A stretch of DNA of 64,000 nt, taken from positions 496,001 to 560,000 of the forward strand of contig NZ_MVAD01000002.1 of the NCBI RefSeq assembly GCF_002007115.1, read 5' to 3'. A program made the translations under genes and the position numbers. Shown here piece by piece: positions 53,557 through 62,028 of this stretch. Below the pieces are notes generated by a model. The model searched no databases and was not told the origin of the DNA. It saw only the letters and a program-made list of their open reading frames with translations. Origin of the DNA: Massilia sp. KIM. Lineage in GTDB: Bacteria; Pseudomonadota; Gammaproteobacteria; Burkholderiales; Burkholderiaceae_D. Numbering within the stretch: position 1 is the first letter of the stretch; each line of letters opens with the position of its first letter.

Positions 53557-53754
53557 TATGATGGGGCCCTCACGCACTACTAAGGTGCGAAGCAGGTAAA
53601 AGAACACACGGTTTTGGGGAGCATCTACAAAAGTACGGTAATCCATACCGGAGACAATCGAGGAGACACCACGTTTTACAGAAGCTGTTAGCACTGCTAA
53701 ACAGCCGGGAACGTGAACCCGAATTGAGGCGCACCCGAGGGTGCGCTTTTTTTT
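53557..53754 (+). ncRNA. Candidate structured small RNA with its own terminator
   Basis: Between dctP and ogt there is a roughly 190-nt segment that looks like a stand-alone RNA. A TATGAT hexamer at 53557-53562 could be a -10 box (the -35 is weak), placing a start near 53569. Downstream are hairpins CGCAC-TACTAAG-GTGCG (53573-53589), CGGTA-ATCCA-TACCG (53636-53650) and CTGTTAGCA-C-TGCTAAACAG (53685-53704), then a terminator with eight T at 53729-53754. No ORF with a credible ribosome site fits. It does not match 6S, RNase P, tmRNA or SRP RNA as I know them. It could also be a leader of ogt, but the terminator precedes that gene. Confidence 0.5.
53729..53754 (+). terminator. Strong Rho-independent terminator
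   Basis: GCGCACC (53729-53735) and GGTGCGC (53740-53746) pair over a CGAG loop, followed by eight T. It lies 274 bp after dctP and 95 bp before ogt, so it most likely ends the candidate small RNA (or a long dctP 3' UTR). Confidence 0.92.
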
Positions 53755-53848
53755 CGCCCGCCCTCCGCCAAACCCTGGCCCGCCTGCTTGTCAGCAGTTA
53801 AGATGGCGCCAGGCCGAAGCTTCTTCGCGCCACCCTCACGAAGCTATC

Positions 53849-54373
53849 ATGAAGACAGAACAGGGAAGCGATTTGTTCAACGCCATCGTCGCCACGCCCT
53901 TCGGCGCGATGGGCATCCGCACCGAGGACGCGCGGCTGCGCGAGCTGGTCTACCTGCCGCCGCAGTTCGGCGAGAAGGCGCCGGACAACGCCGTGGCCGA
54001 AGAGGCCGTGCGCCAGGTCGAACACTACCTGGCCGACCCCGACTACCGCTTCGCCCTGCCCCTGAAGGAAGCCGGCACCGAGTTCCAGCGCAAGGTCTGG
54101 GACGCCATCAACGCCATTCCGCGCGGCAGCGTGCGCACCTACGGCCAGCTGGCCAAGCTGATCGGCTCCGCGCCGCGCGCGGTCGGCCAGGCCTGCGGCG
54201 CCAACTGGTTCCCCCTGATCGTTCCCTGCCACCGCGTCACCGCGTCCGGCGGGCTGGGCGGCTTCTCCAACCAGGACGACGAAAACGGCTTCCACCTGTC
54301 CGTGAAGCGCTGGCTGCTGCGGCACGAAGGCGCTACCGCATCTCCATGGCAACAGCAGTCGATCTGGGACTGA
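53849..54373 (+). CDS. ogt: Methylated-DNA--protein-cysteine methyltransferase
   Basis: A 174-residue suicide alkyltransferase that repairs O6-alkylguanine. The active Cys lies in LIVPCHRVTASGGLGGFS, preceded by the recognition helix PRAVGQACGANW and the helix-turn-helix RGSVRTYGQLAKLIG. Length fits Ogt (about 170), without an Ada domain. The frame opens at 53741, but MKTEQGSD at 53849 is the natural start. It overlaps xerD by 28 bp. Confidence 0.95.
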   Translation: MKTEQGSDLFNAIVATPFGAMGIRTEDARLRELVYLPPQFGEKAPDNAVAEEAVRQVEHYLADPDYRFALPLKEAGTEFQRKVWDAINAIPRGSVRTYGQLAKLIGSAPRAVGQACGANWFPLIVPCHRVTASGGLGGFSNQDDENGFHLSVKRWLLRHEGATASPWQQQSIWD

Positions 54374-55251
54374 TCGACGAGTTCTGCGACACGCTCTGGC
54401 TGGAACAGGGCCTGGCCAGGAATTCGCTCGACGCCTACCGGCGCGACCTGCGCCTGTTCGCCGGCTGGCTCGAGGCCAAGCGGCCCCAGCGCGCCAGCCT
54501 GCTCGCGGTCCAGCCCGAGGACATCGCCGCCTATTTCGCCGAGCGCCACCCGGACACGCGCCCCAGCACCGCCAACCGCCGCCTGTCGGTGCTCAAGCGC
54601 TTCTACCAGCTGGCCCTGCGCCAGCAAAAGATTTCCGTGGATCCCTGCCTGAACATGGCATCGGCGCGCCAGCCGACCCGCTTCGTGCATACCCTGACCG
54701 AAAGCCAGGTCGAGGCCTTGCTGGCCGCGCCCGATGTCGGCACCCCGCTCGGCCTGCGCGAGCGCACCATGCTGGAACTGATGTACGCCAGCGGCCTGCG
54801 GGTGTCGGAACTGGTGGCCCTCAAGCTGGTCGAAGTCAGTCTGAACGACGGCGTGCTGCGCATCACCGGCAAAGGCAGCAAGACCCGCCTGGTGCCCTTC
54901 GGCGAAGAGGCGCGGCGCTGGCTGGAGCGCTACCTGAAGGATGCGCGGGGCATCATTCTCAACGGCCAGATCGACGACGCGCTCTTCGTCACCGGCCGCG
55001 GGGGGCCGATGACGCGCCAGATGTTCTGGATCCTGATCAAGAAGCACGCGCAAAAGGCCGGCATCCAGGCGCCGCTCTCGCCCCACACCCTGCGCCACGC
55101 CTTCGCCACCCATCTGCTCAACCACGGCGCCGACTTGCGCGTGGTGCAACTACTGCTGGGACACGCCGACATTTCGACGACCCAGATCTACACCCACGTG
55201 GCGCGCGAGCGCCTGAAGCACCTGCACGCGCAGCACCATCCCCGGGGTTAG
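54346..55251 (+). CDS. xerD: Tyrosine recombinase XerD
   Basis: XerD with XerC resolves chromosome dimers at dif. The 301-residue protein has the SAM-like N-terminal core-binding domain (DEFCDTLWLEQGLARNSLDA) and the catalytic domain with Arg in YASGLRVSELVALKL, Lys in TGKGSKTRLVPFG, HTLRHAFATHLLNHGADLRV, GHADISTTQIYTHV with the nucleophilic Tyr. All catalytic residues (R-K-H-R-H-Y) are present. The start ATG lies inside the end of ogt. It is a housekeeping recombinase, not a phage integrase. Confidence 0.95.
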   Translation: MATAVDLGLIDEFCDTLWLEQGLARNSLDAYRRDLRLFAGWLEAKRPQRASLLAVQPEDIAAYFAERHPDTRPSTANRRLSVLKRFYQLALRQQKISVDPCLNMASARQPTRFVHTLTESQVEALLAAPDVGTPLGLRERTMLELMYASGLRVSELVALKLVEVSLNDGVLRITGKGSKTRLVPFGEEARRWLERYLKDARGIILNGQIDDALFVTGRGGPMTRQMFWILIKKHAQKAGIQAPLSPHTLRHAFATHLLNHGADLRVVQLLLGHADISTTQIYTHVARERLKHLHAQHHPRG

Positions 55252-55320
55252 TGCAAACCGCCCCGGAGCGTCTCGGCCATAATGGCCGGGCAGTCCCATC
55301 CTTTTTCAGGCGAGGTAGAA

Positions 55321-55503
55321 ATGACGCGTAACAACTTTACGTACGAGAAGCGGCAGCGGGAACTGGAAAAGAAGCGCAAGGCGGAAGAGAAGGCGCGGCG
55401 CAAGCTGGAGGCCAAGCGCGGCGCTCCTGGAGAACCGACTACTACGGAAGAGGAAACGGCCATGCCGGAAGAGAAGGACGCTACACCCCCGCAACTGTCC
55501 TGA
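55321..55503 (+). CDS. Small charged conserved protein
   Basis: A 60-residue Lys/Glu/Arg-rich protein (MTRNNFTYEKRQRELEKKRK, then KAEEKARRKLEAK) probably forming one long helix, with an acidic Thr/Pro tail. Similar short proteins starting with MTRxNxxxEKRQRE are common in betaproteobacteria as hypothetical proteins. GAGG lies ten bases before ATG 55321. It follows xerD by 69 bp on the same strand. No function is known to me. Confidence 0.75.
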   Translation: MTRNNFTYEKRQRELEKKRKAEEKARRKLEAKRGAPGEPTTTEEETAMPEEKDATPPQLS

Positions 55504-55522
55504 CGAGGGGGGAGCGTGCGGC

Positions 55523-55546
55523 CTCCATCCCGGCCGGGGGATGGAG
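55523..55546 (+). terminator. Candidate hairpin after the ogt-xerD run
   Basis: A perfect 9-bp stem CTCCATCCC / GGGATGGAG with a 6-nt loop, 20 bp after the stop of the 60-residue gene. There is no T run. Confidence 0.4.
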
Positions 55547-55760
55547 CTCCGCTTGCATGTTCAAACTATAACGGTGTCCTTCGCTCCCTTCATTCGGTAT
55601 GCGACGAGCCGCCGTCCGGCTGGCCTGAACTGCAAAAAACCGGGATGAACTGCGATACCTGCGGGTTTGCGTGCCCGCAAAGGCCCCAGGCGACGGCGAA
55701 CGACAATGACGGAGTTCTCCATCCGCTCAGGCTTGTTTCCCCGCGTGAAAGGCTGTTGCA

Positions 55761-57911
55761 GTGAATGACCAGACCCCGGACCAAGGCATGCGCACCCTGC
55801 AGCAATCCGCCCAGGAACAGGGTGGCGAAGGCGAGGGCGCGCCGGCTTTCCCCGGCCCCGGCCACGCGGCGCTCGAGTGGCTGCACCATTTCGTCACCGC
55901 CCTCGAGCTGGCGCCGGCGGTGGCGGTGCATTCGGTCGACAAAAGCGGCATCGTGCGCTTCTGGAACCATGCCTGCGAGGAGCTCTACCACATCCAGGCT
56001 GCCCAGGCCATCGGCAAGCCCTTCCGCGAGCTGGTGTCCCACCTCGAGGGTCAGGCCGAATTCGACGCCATGATCGCCGCCATCTGGCGCGAGGGCGTGG
56101 CGCGCCCCTCGTGCGACTGGGAGGTCGAGACCTGTTTCGGCCGCCGCCTCTGGATGCATTCCTGCCACTACCCGGTCGCGCGCGACGGCCGCACCCAGCA
56201 GGTTTTCTGCATGGAGATCGACATCACGGCGCGCAAGCAGGCCGAGGCCAACCTCCAGCGCGCCGCCCAGGTGTTCCAGAACGCGCGCGACGCCATCGTC
56301 ATGATGGACGCCGAATACCGGGTGCAGGCCGTCAACCAGGCGTTCACCAGCATCACCGGCCACCTCCCGAACGACATCCTCGGCCAGACCCTGGCCGGCC
56401 TGCGCTGGGGCGCCGAGGAGGGGTTTTACGAGCGCATCTGGGCCGAGCTCGAGGACAAGGACCACTGGGAAGGCGAAATGGCAGGTGTGCGCCGCAGCGG
56501 CGAGCGCTTCCCGGCATGGGTGGCCCTGACCACCATCCGCGACCCGCACGGCGACGTCAGCAGCTACATGGCCATGCTGTCCGACATCAGCGAACGCAAG
56601 CGCGCCGAGGAGCAGGTGCGCCACCTGGCGGAGCACGATCCGCTCACCGGCTTGCCGAACCGCATCCTGTTCCTCGACCGCCTGCACCAGGCGCTCGAGG
56701 CCTGGCGCCGTCACCAGGCATTGTTCGCGGTAATGTTCCTCGACCTCGACCGCTTCAAGTCCATCAACGACACCCACGGCCACCAGGCCGGCGACGCGGT
56801 GCTGCGCGAGGTGGCGGCGCGCCTGCGTGCCTGCGTGCGCCGGGTCGACACCATCAGCCGCCTGGGCGGCGACGAGTTCGTGGTGCTGCTGGCCGACGTC
56901 AAGGGCGCCGACCAGGCTGCCCACGTGGCGGCTGCCGTCACCCAGGCGCTGGCGCGCCCGGTCGAGCTCGCATCGCGCCAGATCTCGCTGTCGGTGTCGA
57001 TCGGCATCGCCCTATGCCCGCTCGACGGCAAGGACGTGGAAACCCTGCTGCACCATGCCGACGTCGCGATGTACCACGCCAAGCAGGACGGGCGCAACGC
57101 CTTCAGGTTCTTTAGCCCCGCAATGAACGCCCACGTGGTCGAACGCAGCGATCTCGAGAAACGCCTGCGCCATGCCCTGGACCAGGGCGAATTCGTGCTG
57201 GCCTGGCAGCCCCGGATCGAGGTGGCGAGCGGGCGCGTGGCGGGCGTGGAAGCCCTGCTGCGCTGGCGCCACCCGGAGCGCGGCCTGCTGCTGCCGGAGG
57301 CCTTCCTGGCGGCGGCCGAGGAATCCGGCCTGATCGTCCCGATCGGCGAACAGGTCTTGCGCGAAGCCTGCCGCCAGGCGCGCGCCTGGCGCGACGCCGG
57401 GCAGCCGGCTACGCTCGCGGTCAATTTTTCCGAGGCCCAGCTCGCGCATCCCGGTCTGCATGCGAGCATCGATGCCGCCCTGCGCGACAGCGGGCTCGAG
57501 CCCGGGGCGCTCGAACTCGAGATCCGCGAAGACGCCTTCTCCGCCGCCCACGTCGACATGGAGCGGATCGCCGCCGGGCTGCTGGAGCGTGGCCTGGGCA
57601 TCAGCATCGACGGCTTCGGCACCGGCCGGTCCAGCCTGTCCCTGCTGCGCCGCCTGCCGCTCACCCGGCTCAAGCTCGACCGCAGCGAGGTAAGCGAGAT
57701 CGGTCACGCTGGCGACGCGGGCAGGGCGGAGGGCGCCATGGTCGCAGCCCTGATCGCGCTGGCGCGCGAGCTGCGGCTGCGGGTGGTGGCGGAAGGCGTG
57801 GAGACGGCGACGCAGCTGGCCTACCTGCGCGCGCATGGCTGCGACGAATACCAGGGCTACTTCGCCGGTCCGGCACAAAGCCGGCCCGACTTCAGCCCCC
57901 GGCTTCCCTGA
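55761..57911 (+). CDS. PAS-PAS-GGDEF-EAL cyclic-di-GMP protein
   Basis: A 716-residue cytosolic protein. Two PAS domains (about 45-160 and 170-285, each ending in a DIT/DIS-ERKRAE type linker), a GGDEF domain (about 290-450) and an EAL domain (about 465-705). The diguanylate cyclase site is canonical (GGDEF at 369-373) with the inhibitory RxxD at 360-363. EAL is at 497-499, but the loop that normally reads DDFGTGYSS is SIDGFGTGRSS: the second Asp (618) is Gly and Tyr is Arg. Phosphodiesterase activity may be reduced. Start is GTG 55761 with AAAGG upstream. The 3' end overlaps the convergent EEP gene by 20 bp. Confidence 0.93.
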   Translation: MNDQTPDQGMRTLQQSAQEQGGEGEGAPAFPGPGHAALEWLHHFVTALELAPAVAVHSVDKSGIVRFWNHACEELYHIQAAQAIGKPFRELVSHLEGQAEFDAMIAAIWREGVARPSCDWEVETCFGRRLWMHSCHYPVARDGRTQQVFCMEIDITARKQAEANLQRAAQVFQNARDAIVMMDAEYRVQAVNQAFTSITGHLPNDILGQTLAGLRWGAEEGFYERIWAELEDKDHWEGEMAGVRRSGERFPAWVALTTIRDPHGDVSSYMAMLSDISERKRAEEQVRHLAEHDPLTGLPNRILFLDRLHQALEAWRRHQALFAVMFLDLDRFKSINDTHGHQAGDAVLREVAARLRACVRRVDTISRLGGDEFVVLLADVKGADQAAHVAAAVTQALARPVELASRQISLSVSIGIALCPLDGKDVETLLHHADVAMYHAKQDGRNAFRFFSPAMNAHVVERSDLEKRLRHALDQGEFVLAWQPRIEVASGRVAGVEALLRWRHPERGLLLPEAFLAAAEESGLIVPIGEQVLREACRQARAWRDAGQPATLAVNFSEAQLAHPGLHASIDAALRDSGLEPGALELEIREDAFSAAHVDMERIAAGLLERGLGISIDGFGTGRSSLSLLRRLPLTRLKLDRSEVSEIGHAGDAGRAEGAMVAALIALARELRLRVVAEGVETATQLAYLRAHGCDEYQGYFAGPAQSRPDFSPRLP

Positions 57912-58866
57912 GCAGGCCGGGGCGCGGGAACAGGCGCAGGCGCGCCAGCACCTGGCCGTGGTCCGAGGCTTCCGGCAGGCCCAGGTTGAGGTGGTCGTTC
58001 AGGTAGACCACGTCCAGCACTTCGCCGATCGCCTCTGGCAGGGCGGCGTTGAACTCGGGCGAGACCAGGATATGGTCGATGGTGGAATGGCGGCTCTCGT
58101 GCAGGATCGAGAAGCCCACGTGGCGCGAGTTGTCCTGGTAGCGCTGGACGCGGAAGGCGTCATACAGGCGCTCCGAGGGCGGGGTGCCTTCGCCCAGCAC
58201 GATCTCGGTGGTGACCGAATCGGCGACGTCGTTGAAGTCGCCCATGACGATGCGCGGGCGACGGTTTTGGTGCGCCATGTCGGTGAGCAGCACGCGCAGG
58301 GCGGTGGCCTCGGTGCCGCGCCGCACCAGCGAGCGCAGGCAGGCCAGGGCGTACAGGTGCGGGTCTTCGCCGCTGTCGCTGGCGCGGTAGTCGGGGCGGC
58401 GCGATTTGAGGTGCACCACGATGACGTCCACCACGACGCCGGGCGCCAGGATGATGCCGGCGTGCAGGGGCGCGCGGGTGAAGCGGTCGGGGTCGCGGCT
58501 GCCCGGCGGCATGGCCACGTTGACGGGGAACATCGGCAGCGCCTGGCCGGGCTCGGCCAGCGGCAGGCGCGACACCAGGGCCACGCTCGGGGTCAGGCGC
58601 GGGGCGTTGGGGTCAGGGTCGAAGCCGAGATGGATGGCTTCGCGGTAGCGGCGGGTGCGCGCCAGCACCTCCTGCAGCGCGGCCTGGGAAAAGATCTCCT
58701 GGAAGCCGATCACGTCGGCATTGAGCAGGTCGAGCTGGTGCGCGGTCCAGGCGATCTTGGCCTCGTATTCTTCCGGCGTGGTCGGCGCCAGGTTGTCATA
58801 CAGGCGAGCGCCCGGCGGCCCCAGGTTGAACGCGTTGAAGGTGGCAAAGCGAAGTTCTTCCTGCAT
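57892..58866 (-). CDS. Endonuclease/exonuclease/phosphatase (EEP) family protein
   Basis: A 324-residue EEP-fold hydrolase without signal peptide. Motifs are LRFATFNAFNLG at the N-terminus (Asn), NADVIGFQEIF (catalytic Glu), VIVVHLKSRRPDY, RIVMGDFNDVADS (Asp/Asn), and the C-terminal STIDHILVS and NDHLNLGLPEASDHGQVLA (His). It cleaves phosphodiester or phosphomonoester substrates that cannot be specified. The 3' end overlaps the GGDEF-EAL gene by 20 bp in convergent orientation. A second EEP gene lies at 61062-61907. Confidence 0.85.
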   Translation of the reverse strand: MQEELRFATFNAFNLGPPGARLYDNLAPTTPEEYEAKIAWTAHQLDLLNADVIGFQEIFSQAALQEVLARTRRYREAIHLGFDPDPNAPRLTPSVALVSRLPLAEPGQALPMFPVNVAMPPGSRDPDRFTRAPLHAGIILAPGVVVDVIVVHLKSRRPDYRASDSGEDPHLYALACLRSLVRRGTEATALRVLLTDMAHQNRRPRIVMGDFNDVADSVTTEIVLGEGTPPSERLYDAFRVQRYQDNSRHVGFSILHESRHSTIDHILVSPEFNAALPEAIGEVLDVVYLNDHLNLGLPEASDHGQVLARLRLFPRPGLLREAGG

Positions 58867-58904
58867 AATAGAAACCCCTTATGTTCGTCTTTAGCGTACC
58901 ACGC

Positions 58905-59396
58905 ATGGCCAAGAAAGAGCACGTGTCAGAAACCCCTGCGACGCAATTCCTGCGCAAGAATGGGGTCGTTTTCTCGGAACATCCCTACGAATACGAAGAA
59001 CATGGCGGCACGGCGGTCTCCTCGCGGGCACTCGGCGTCCCCGAGCACGATGTCGTGAAGACCCTGGTCATGCAGGACGAGGCGGCCCGGCCGCTGATCG
59101 TGCTCATGCATGGCGATTGCAAGGTCTCGACCAAGAACCTGGCGCGCGCGATTCCCTGCAAGTCGGTCGAGCCCTGCAAGCCGGAGGTGGCGCAGCGCCA
59201 TTCGGGTTACCAGGTGGGCGGCACCTCGCCCTTCGGCCTGCGCAAGGCCATGCCGGTCTTCGTCGAAGAGAGCATCCTGGCGCTCGACAAGATCTACATC
59301 AACGGCGGCCGCCGCGGCTACCTGGTCGGCATCGCCCCCGGCGTGCTGGTGGACGTGCTCAAGGCCCGTCCGGTGCAGTGCGCGCTGGCCGAATAG
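58905..59396 (+). CDS. YbaK/EbsC family aminoacyl-tRNA deacylase
   Basis: A 163-residue YbaK-type protein that probably hydrolyses Cys-tRNA(Pro). The fold is recognised from [31 protein letters not shown], the conserved Lys in [12 protein letters not shown] and [20 protein letters not shown]. The start may be ATG 58881 or ATG 58905; the second begins with the usual charged N-terminus and is chosen, but neither has a clear ribosome site. The gap to the divergent EEP gene is only 14-38 bp, so promoters must overlap coding DNA. Confidence 0.9.
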   Translation: MAKKEHVSETPATQFLRKNGVVFSEHPYEYEEHGGTAVSSRALGVPEHDVVKTLVMQDEAARPLIVLMHGDCKVSTKNLARAIPCKSVEPCKPEVAQRHSGYQVGGTSPFGLRKAMPVFVEESILALDKIYINGGRRGYLVGIAPGVLVDVLKARPVQCALAE

Positions 59397-59467
59397 GTTC
59401 GCCCGCGCCTGCCGATGGTGTATATTCACGGGCCGGTTTTTCCGGCGCCCACAACAAGAGAGAAGAG

Positions 59468-60091
59468 ATGAACACCCTGATTGCCACGATTGCCGCCTAT
59501 CTGATCGGTTCGATTTCCTTTGCCGTGGTCATGAGCCACGTCTTCGGCCTGGCCGACCCGCGCACCTATGGCTCCAAGAACCCGGGCGCCACCAACGTCC
59601 TGCGCAGCGGCAGCAAGAAGGCGGCCATCGCCACCCTGGTCGGCGACTGCGCCAAGGGCTGGCTGGCGGTGTGGCTGGCGGTGCGCTTCGGGCCGCAGTA
59701 CGGCCTGGACGATGGCGGGATCGCGCTGGTGGCGATCGCCGTGTTCGTCGGGCACCTGTGGCCGGTGTTCTTCAAGTTCGTCGGCGGCAAGGGCGTGGCG
59801 ACCGCGCTCGGCGTCCTGCTCGGCATTAACGTCTGGCTCGGCCTGGCGACCCTGGCGACCTGGCTGATCATCGCCTACGCCTTCCGCTATTCCTCGCTGG
59901 CGGCGCTGGTGGCGGCGGTGTTCGCGCCGCTGTACTACGGCTTCCTGTTCGGCGCGGACGAGATCCTGTTCGCCGTGTTCGCGATGAGCGCGCTGCTGCT
60001 GTGGCGCCACGGTTCCAACATCGCCAACCTGCTGGCGGGGAAGGAAACCAAGATCGGCAGCAAGGCGGCCGGGGCCAAGAAGGCCAAGTAA
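59468..60091 (+). CDS. plsY: Glycerol-3-phosphate acyltransferase PlsY
   Basis: PlsY transfers acyl from acyl-phosphate to glycerol 3-phosphate at the inner membrane, the first step of phospholipid synthesis, upstream of PlsC (7525-8265). The 207-residue protein has five to six membrane helices and the three family motifs: GSISFAVVM with [39 protein letters not shown], and the C-terminal [20 protein letters not shown] precedes ATG 59468. It ends in a Lys/Ala-rich tail. Confidence 0.95.
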   Translation: MNTLIATIAAYLIGSISFAVVMSHVFGLADPRTYGSKNPGATNVLRSGSKKAAIATLVGDCAKGWLAVWLAVRFGPQYGLDDGGIALVAIAVFVGHLWPVFFKFVGGKGVATALGVLLGINVWLGLATLATWLIIAYAFRYSSLAALVAAVFAPLYYGFLFGADEILFAVFAMSALLLWRHGSNIANLLAGKETKIGSKAAGAKKAK

Positions 60092-60239
60092 GCCGCTCAG
60101 GCAAGTCCTGCCGGTGAGCGCGCCGGCGCGAGGCCTCATCGCTCACTCAGGGGGCTGCGCACGTCTTTTTCCATCCGGCGTTACCATACGCGGATTGGCG
60201 GCGATTCGATGCCGCAGCGATGAAGAAAGGTGGTGCGCA

Positions 60240-60887
60240 GTGACCAAGCAACTCAGGATCGATTTCGTCTCGGATGTCGTGTGCCCATGGTGCGCGATCG
60301 GCTACAAGTCGCTGGAAACGGCGCTCGGCCGGGCGGGCGACGTCGTCAGCGCCGAGCTGCATTTCCAGCCCTTCGAGCTGAACCCGGACATGGGCCCGGA
60401 GGGGCAGGACATCGTCGAGCACATCACGGAGAAATATGGCGCCACGGCCGAGCAGCAGGCCCAGAGCCGCGAAGCGATCCGCCAGCGCGGCGCGGACGTC
60501 GGCTTCAGCTTCGACATGGAAAGGCGCGGCCGCATCTACAACACCTTCGACGCCCACCGCCTGCTGGCCTGGGCCGAACAGGAAGGCAAACAGCGCGAGC
60601 TGAAGGAAGCGCTGTTCGGCGTGTACTTCACCCAGTGCGAGGATCCCAGCAACCACGACGTGCTGCTGCGTACCGCCGAGCATGTGGGGCTGGATCGGGA
60701 GACGGCGGCGCGGATCCTCAATTCGGACGAGTTCGCGGATGAGGTGAGGGAGCGCGAGCAGTTCTTCATGCGCGCGGGGATCAGGTCGGTGCCGGCGATT
60801 ATCATCAACCAGAAGCACCTCATTTCGGGTGGGCAGCCGCCGGAGGTGTTCGAGCGGGCCTTGCGGGAGATTGCGGCGCAGGGGTGA
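60240..60887 (+). CDS. DsbA family oxidoreductase (FrnE-like)
   Basis: A 215-residue cytosolic thioredoxin-fold protein of the FrnE/2-hydroxychromene isomerase-like group. The active site is DVVCPWCAIGYKSLE with CPWC, the cis-Pro segment is RSVPAIIINQKHLISGGQP and the helical insertion contains IYNTFDAHRLLAWAEQEGK. No signal peptide. The start is GTG 60240, preceded by AAAGGTGG; the frame opens at 60114. A likely role is thiol-disulfide exchange in oxidative stress; that is from family knowledge. Confidence 0.9.
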   Translation: MTKQLRIDFVSDVVCPWCAIGYKSLETALGRAGDVVSAELHFQPFELNPDMGPEGQDIVEHITEKYGATAEQQAQSREAIRQRGADVGFSFDMERRGRIYNTFDAHRLLAWAEQEGKQRELKEALFGVYFTQCEDPSNHDVLLRTAEHVGLDRETAARILNSDEFADEVREREQFFMRAGIRSVPAIIINQKHLISGGQPPEVFERALREIAAQG

Positions 60888-60909
60888 GCGTGCGTTAGGG
60901 TGTGCGAGC

Positions 60910-61035
60910 AAACTTGGGTTCCCGCCTTCGCGGGAACGACGTGCTGAAGCTGCGGATCCTTTAATCTATTTCTCTTGCGACGCTCAGCTCGTCGTTCCGG
61001 CACAAGCCTCGGCGGCCTCACCGGAATCTAGGTTT
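60910..61035. repeat. Palindromic repeat pair
   Basis: A clean reverse copy at 60910-60942 (AAACTTGGGTTCCCGCCTTC...) and a decayed forward copy at about 60990-61035 (CGTCGTTCCGGCACAAGCC...) with extra bases in its centre, like the copy at 48831. It lies between the convergent dsbA-like and EEP genes. Confidence 0.75.
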
Positions 61036-61061
61036 CTCGGCAAACCTTTCAACCAACAGCA

Positions 61062-61907
61062 TCACACCAGTTCGAGCACGATCGGCTGGTGATCCGACGC
61101 CGCCGTCTCCGACTGCACGTCCACCGCGCGCACCCGATCCGTGAGATCGTCCGTCACAAAGAAATAGTCATAGCAATCCGGCCGCGCCGGCCAGGGATAG
61201 CCGTGCAGCCCGGCGGTCGGCGCGCGGGTCGCGTTGCCGTGCACGACGTTCCAGGCATCCACCAGCCCCAGCACGCCTTGCTCGCCCGGCGCCACCAGCG
61301 CCTGGTAGTCCTCCGCCCCCGGGGCGAAATTGAAATCCCCGCACAGGACCGCCGAGCCCGGCCGGAAGCCCAGCTGGAAAGGCGCATCCAGGTTCGGATC
61401 GGGCTGGAACAGGCGCGCCCGCGCGCAGGCCTCGGCATGCAGGTCGCGGATGCGCTGCACCTGGGCCATGCGCTGGCGCGCCGAGTAATACTCCAGGTGG
61501 GTGGTGAGCAGGCGCAGCTTGCCGGTGGGGGCGTCGATCACGGTTTCCAGCAGCCCGCGCGGCATGCCGGCCGCGCCTTCCGGATCGGCCGGCCAGGGCA
61601 GCAGGTGGCGGTGGACCTGCGAGATGCGGTACTTCGAGAGGATCAGGTTGCCGAACAGGCGGGGGACGTTGTTCTTGTAGATTTCACTGGGCGCGTGCTC
61701 CATCAGGTGGAAACCGCCGAAGGCGCCGCCGAGCTGCTTGAACTGGTTCGCGGATGCGCTCCCTTCCAGTTCCGGGTGGTTTGCCGCCACCTCCTGCAGA
61801 CAGACGACATCCGGGTTGAGGCGGCGCAGGACATCGATGATCGCATGAATGCGTATCCTCCCGTCCCTGCCACAACCCCAATGAATGTTCCAACTCACAA
61901 CGCGCAT
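61062..61907 (-). CDS. Endonuclease/exonuclease/phosphatase (EEP) family protein
   Basis: A 281-residue EEP hydrolase distinct from the one at 57892. N-terminal MRVVSWNIHWGCGRDGRI, catalytic Glu in PDVVCLQEVA, LTTHLEYYSARQRMAQVQ, AVLCGDFNFAPG, CYDYFFVTDDL and SDHQPIVLEL give the full active-site set. GGAGG lies just before the ATG. Substrate unknown. The 121-bp upstream gap to tsaD shows no gene. Confidence 0.87.
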   Translation of the reverse strand: MRVVSWNIHWGCGRDGRIRIHAIIDVLRRLNPDVVCLQEVAANHPELEGSASANQFKQLGGAFGGFHLMEHAPSEIYKNNVPRLFGNLILSKYRISQVHRHLLPWPADPEGAAGMPRGLLETVIDAPTGKLRLLTTHLEYYSARQRMAQVQRIRDLHAEACARARLFQPDPNLDAPFQLGFRPGSAVLCGDFNFAPGAEDYQALVAPGEQGVLGLVDAWNVVHGNATRAPTAGLHGYPWPARPDCYDYFFVTDDLTDRVRAVDVQSETAASDHQPIVLELV

Positions 61908-62028
61908 CGTTCACCTCCGTAAATCTTGACCGTCGGATATTGCCACCGTTTGGCGGTCGACGGTCACACCGTAGGATCGATGTCAAGCTTGCAAGTTCAA
62001 TCGGGTTGACCGTGCACGAGGCCTGATT

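Noticed and set aside
53479..53694. 71-codon minus-strand frame across the candidate RNA
   Set aside because: No ribosome site, no recognisable motif, and it runs against the terminator and hairpins of the plus-strand element.
54346..55251. Phage or integrative-element integrase
   Set aside because: Sequence and length are those of housekeeping XerD; there are no phage genes, no attachment duplications, and the nearest tRNA genes are 16 kb away and intact.
55560..55760. Cyclic-di-GMP (GEMM-type) riboswitch upstream of the GGDEF-EAL gene
   Set aside because: A GCAAAGGCC string and a TGCGGG/CCCGCA hairpin recall part of the motif, but the conserved paired core and tetraloop receptor are not recognisable.
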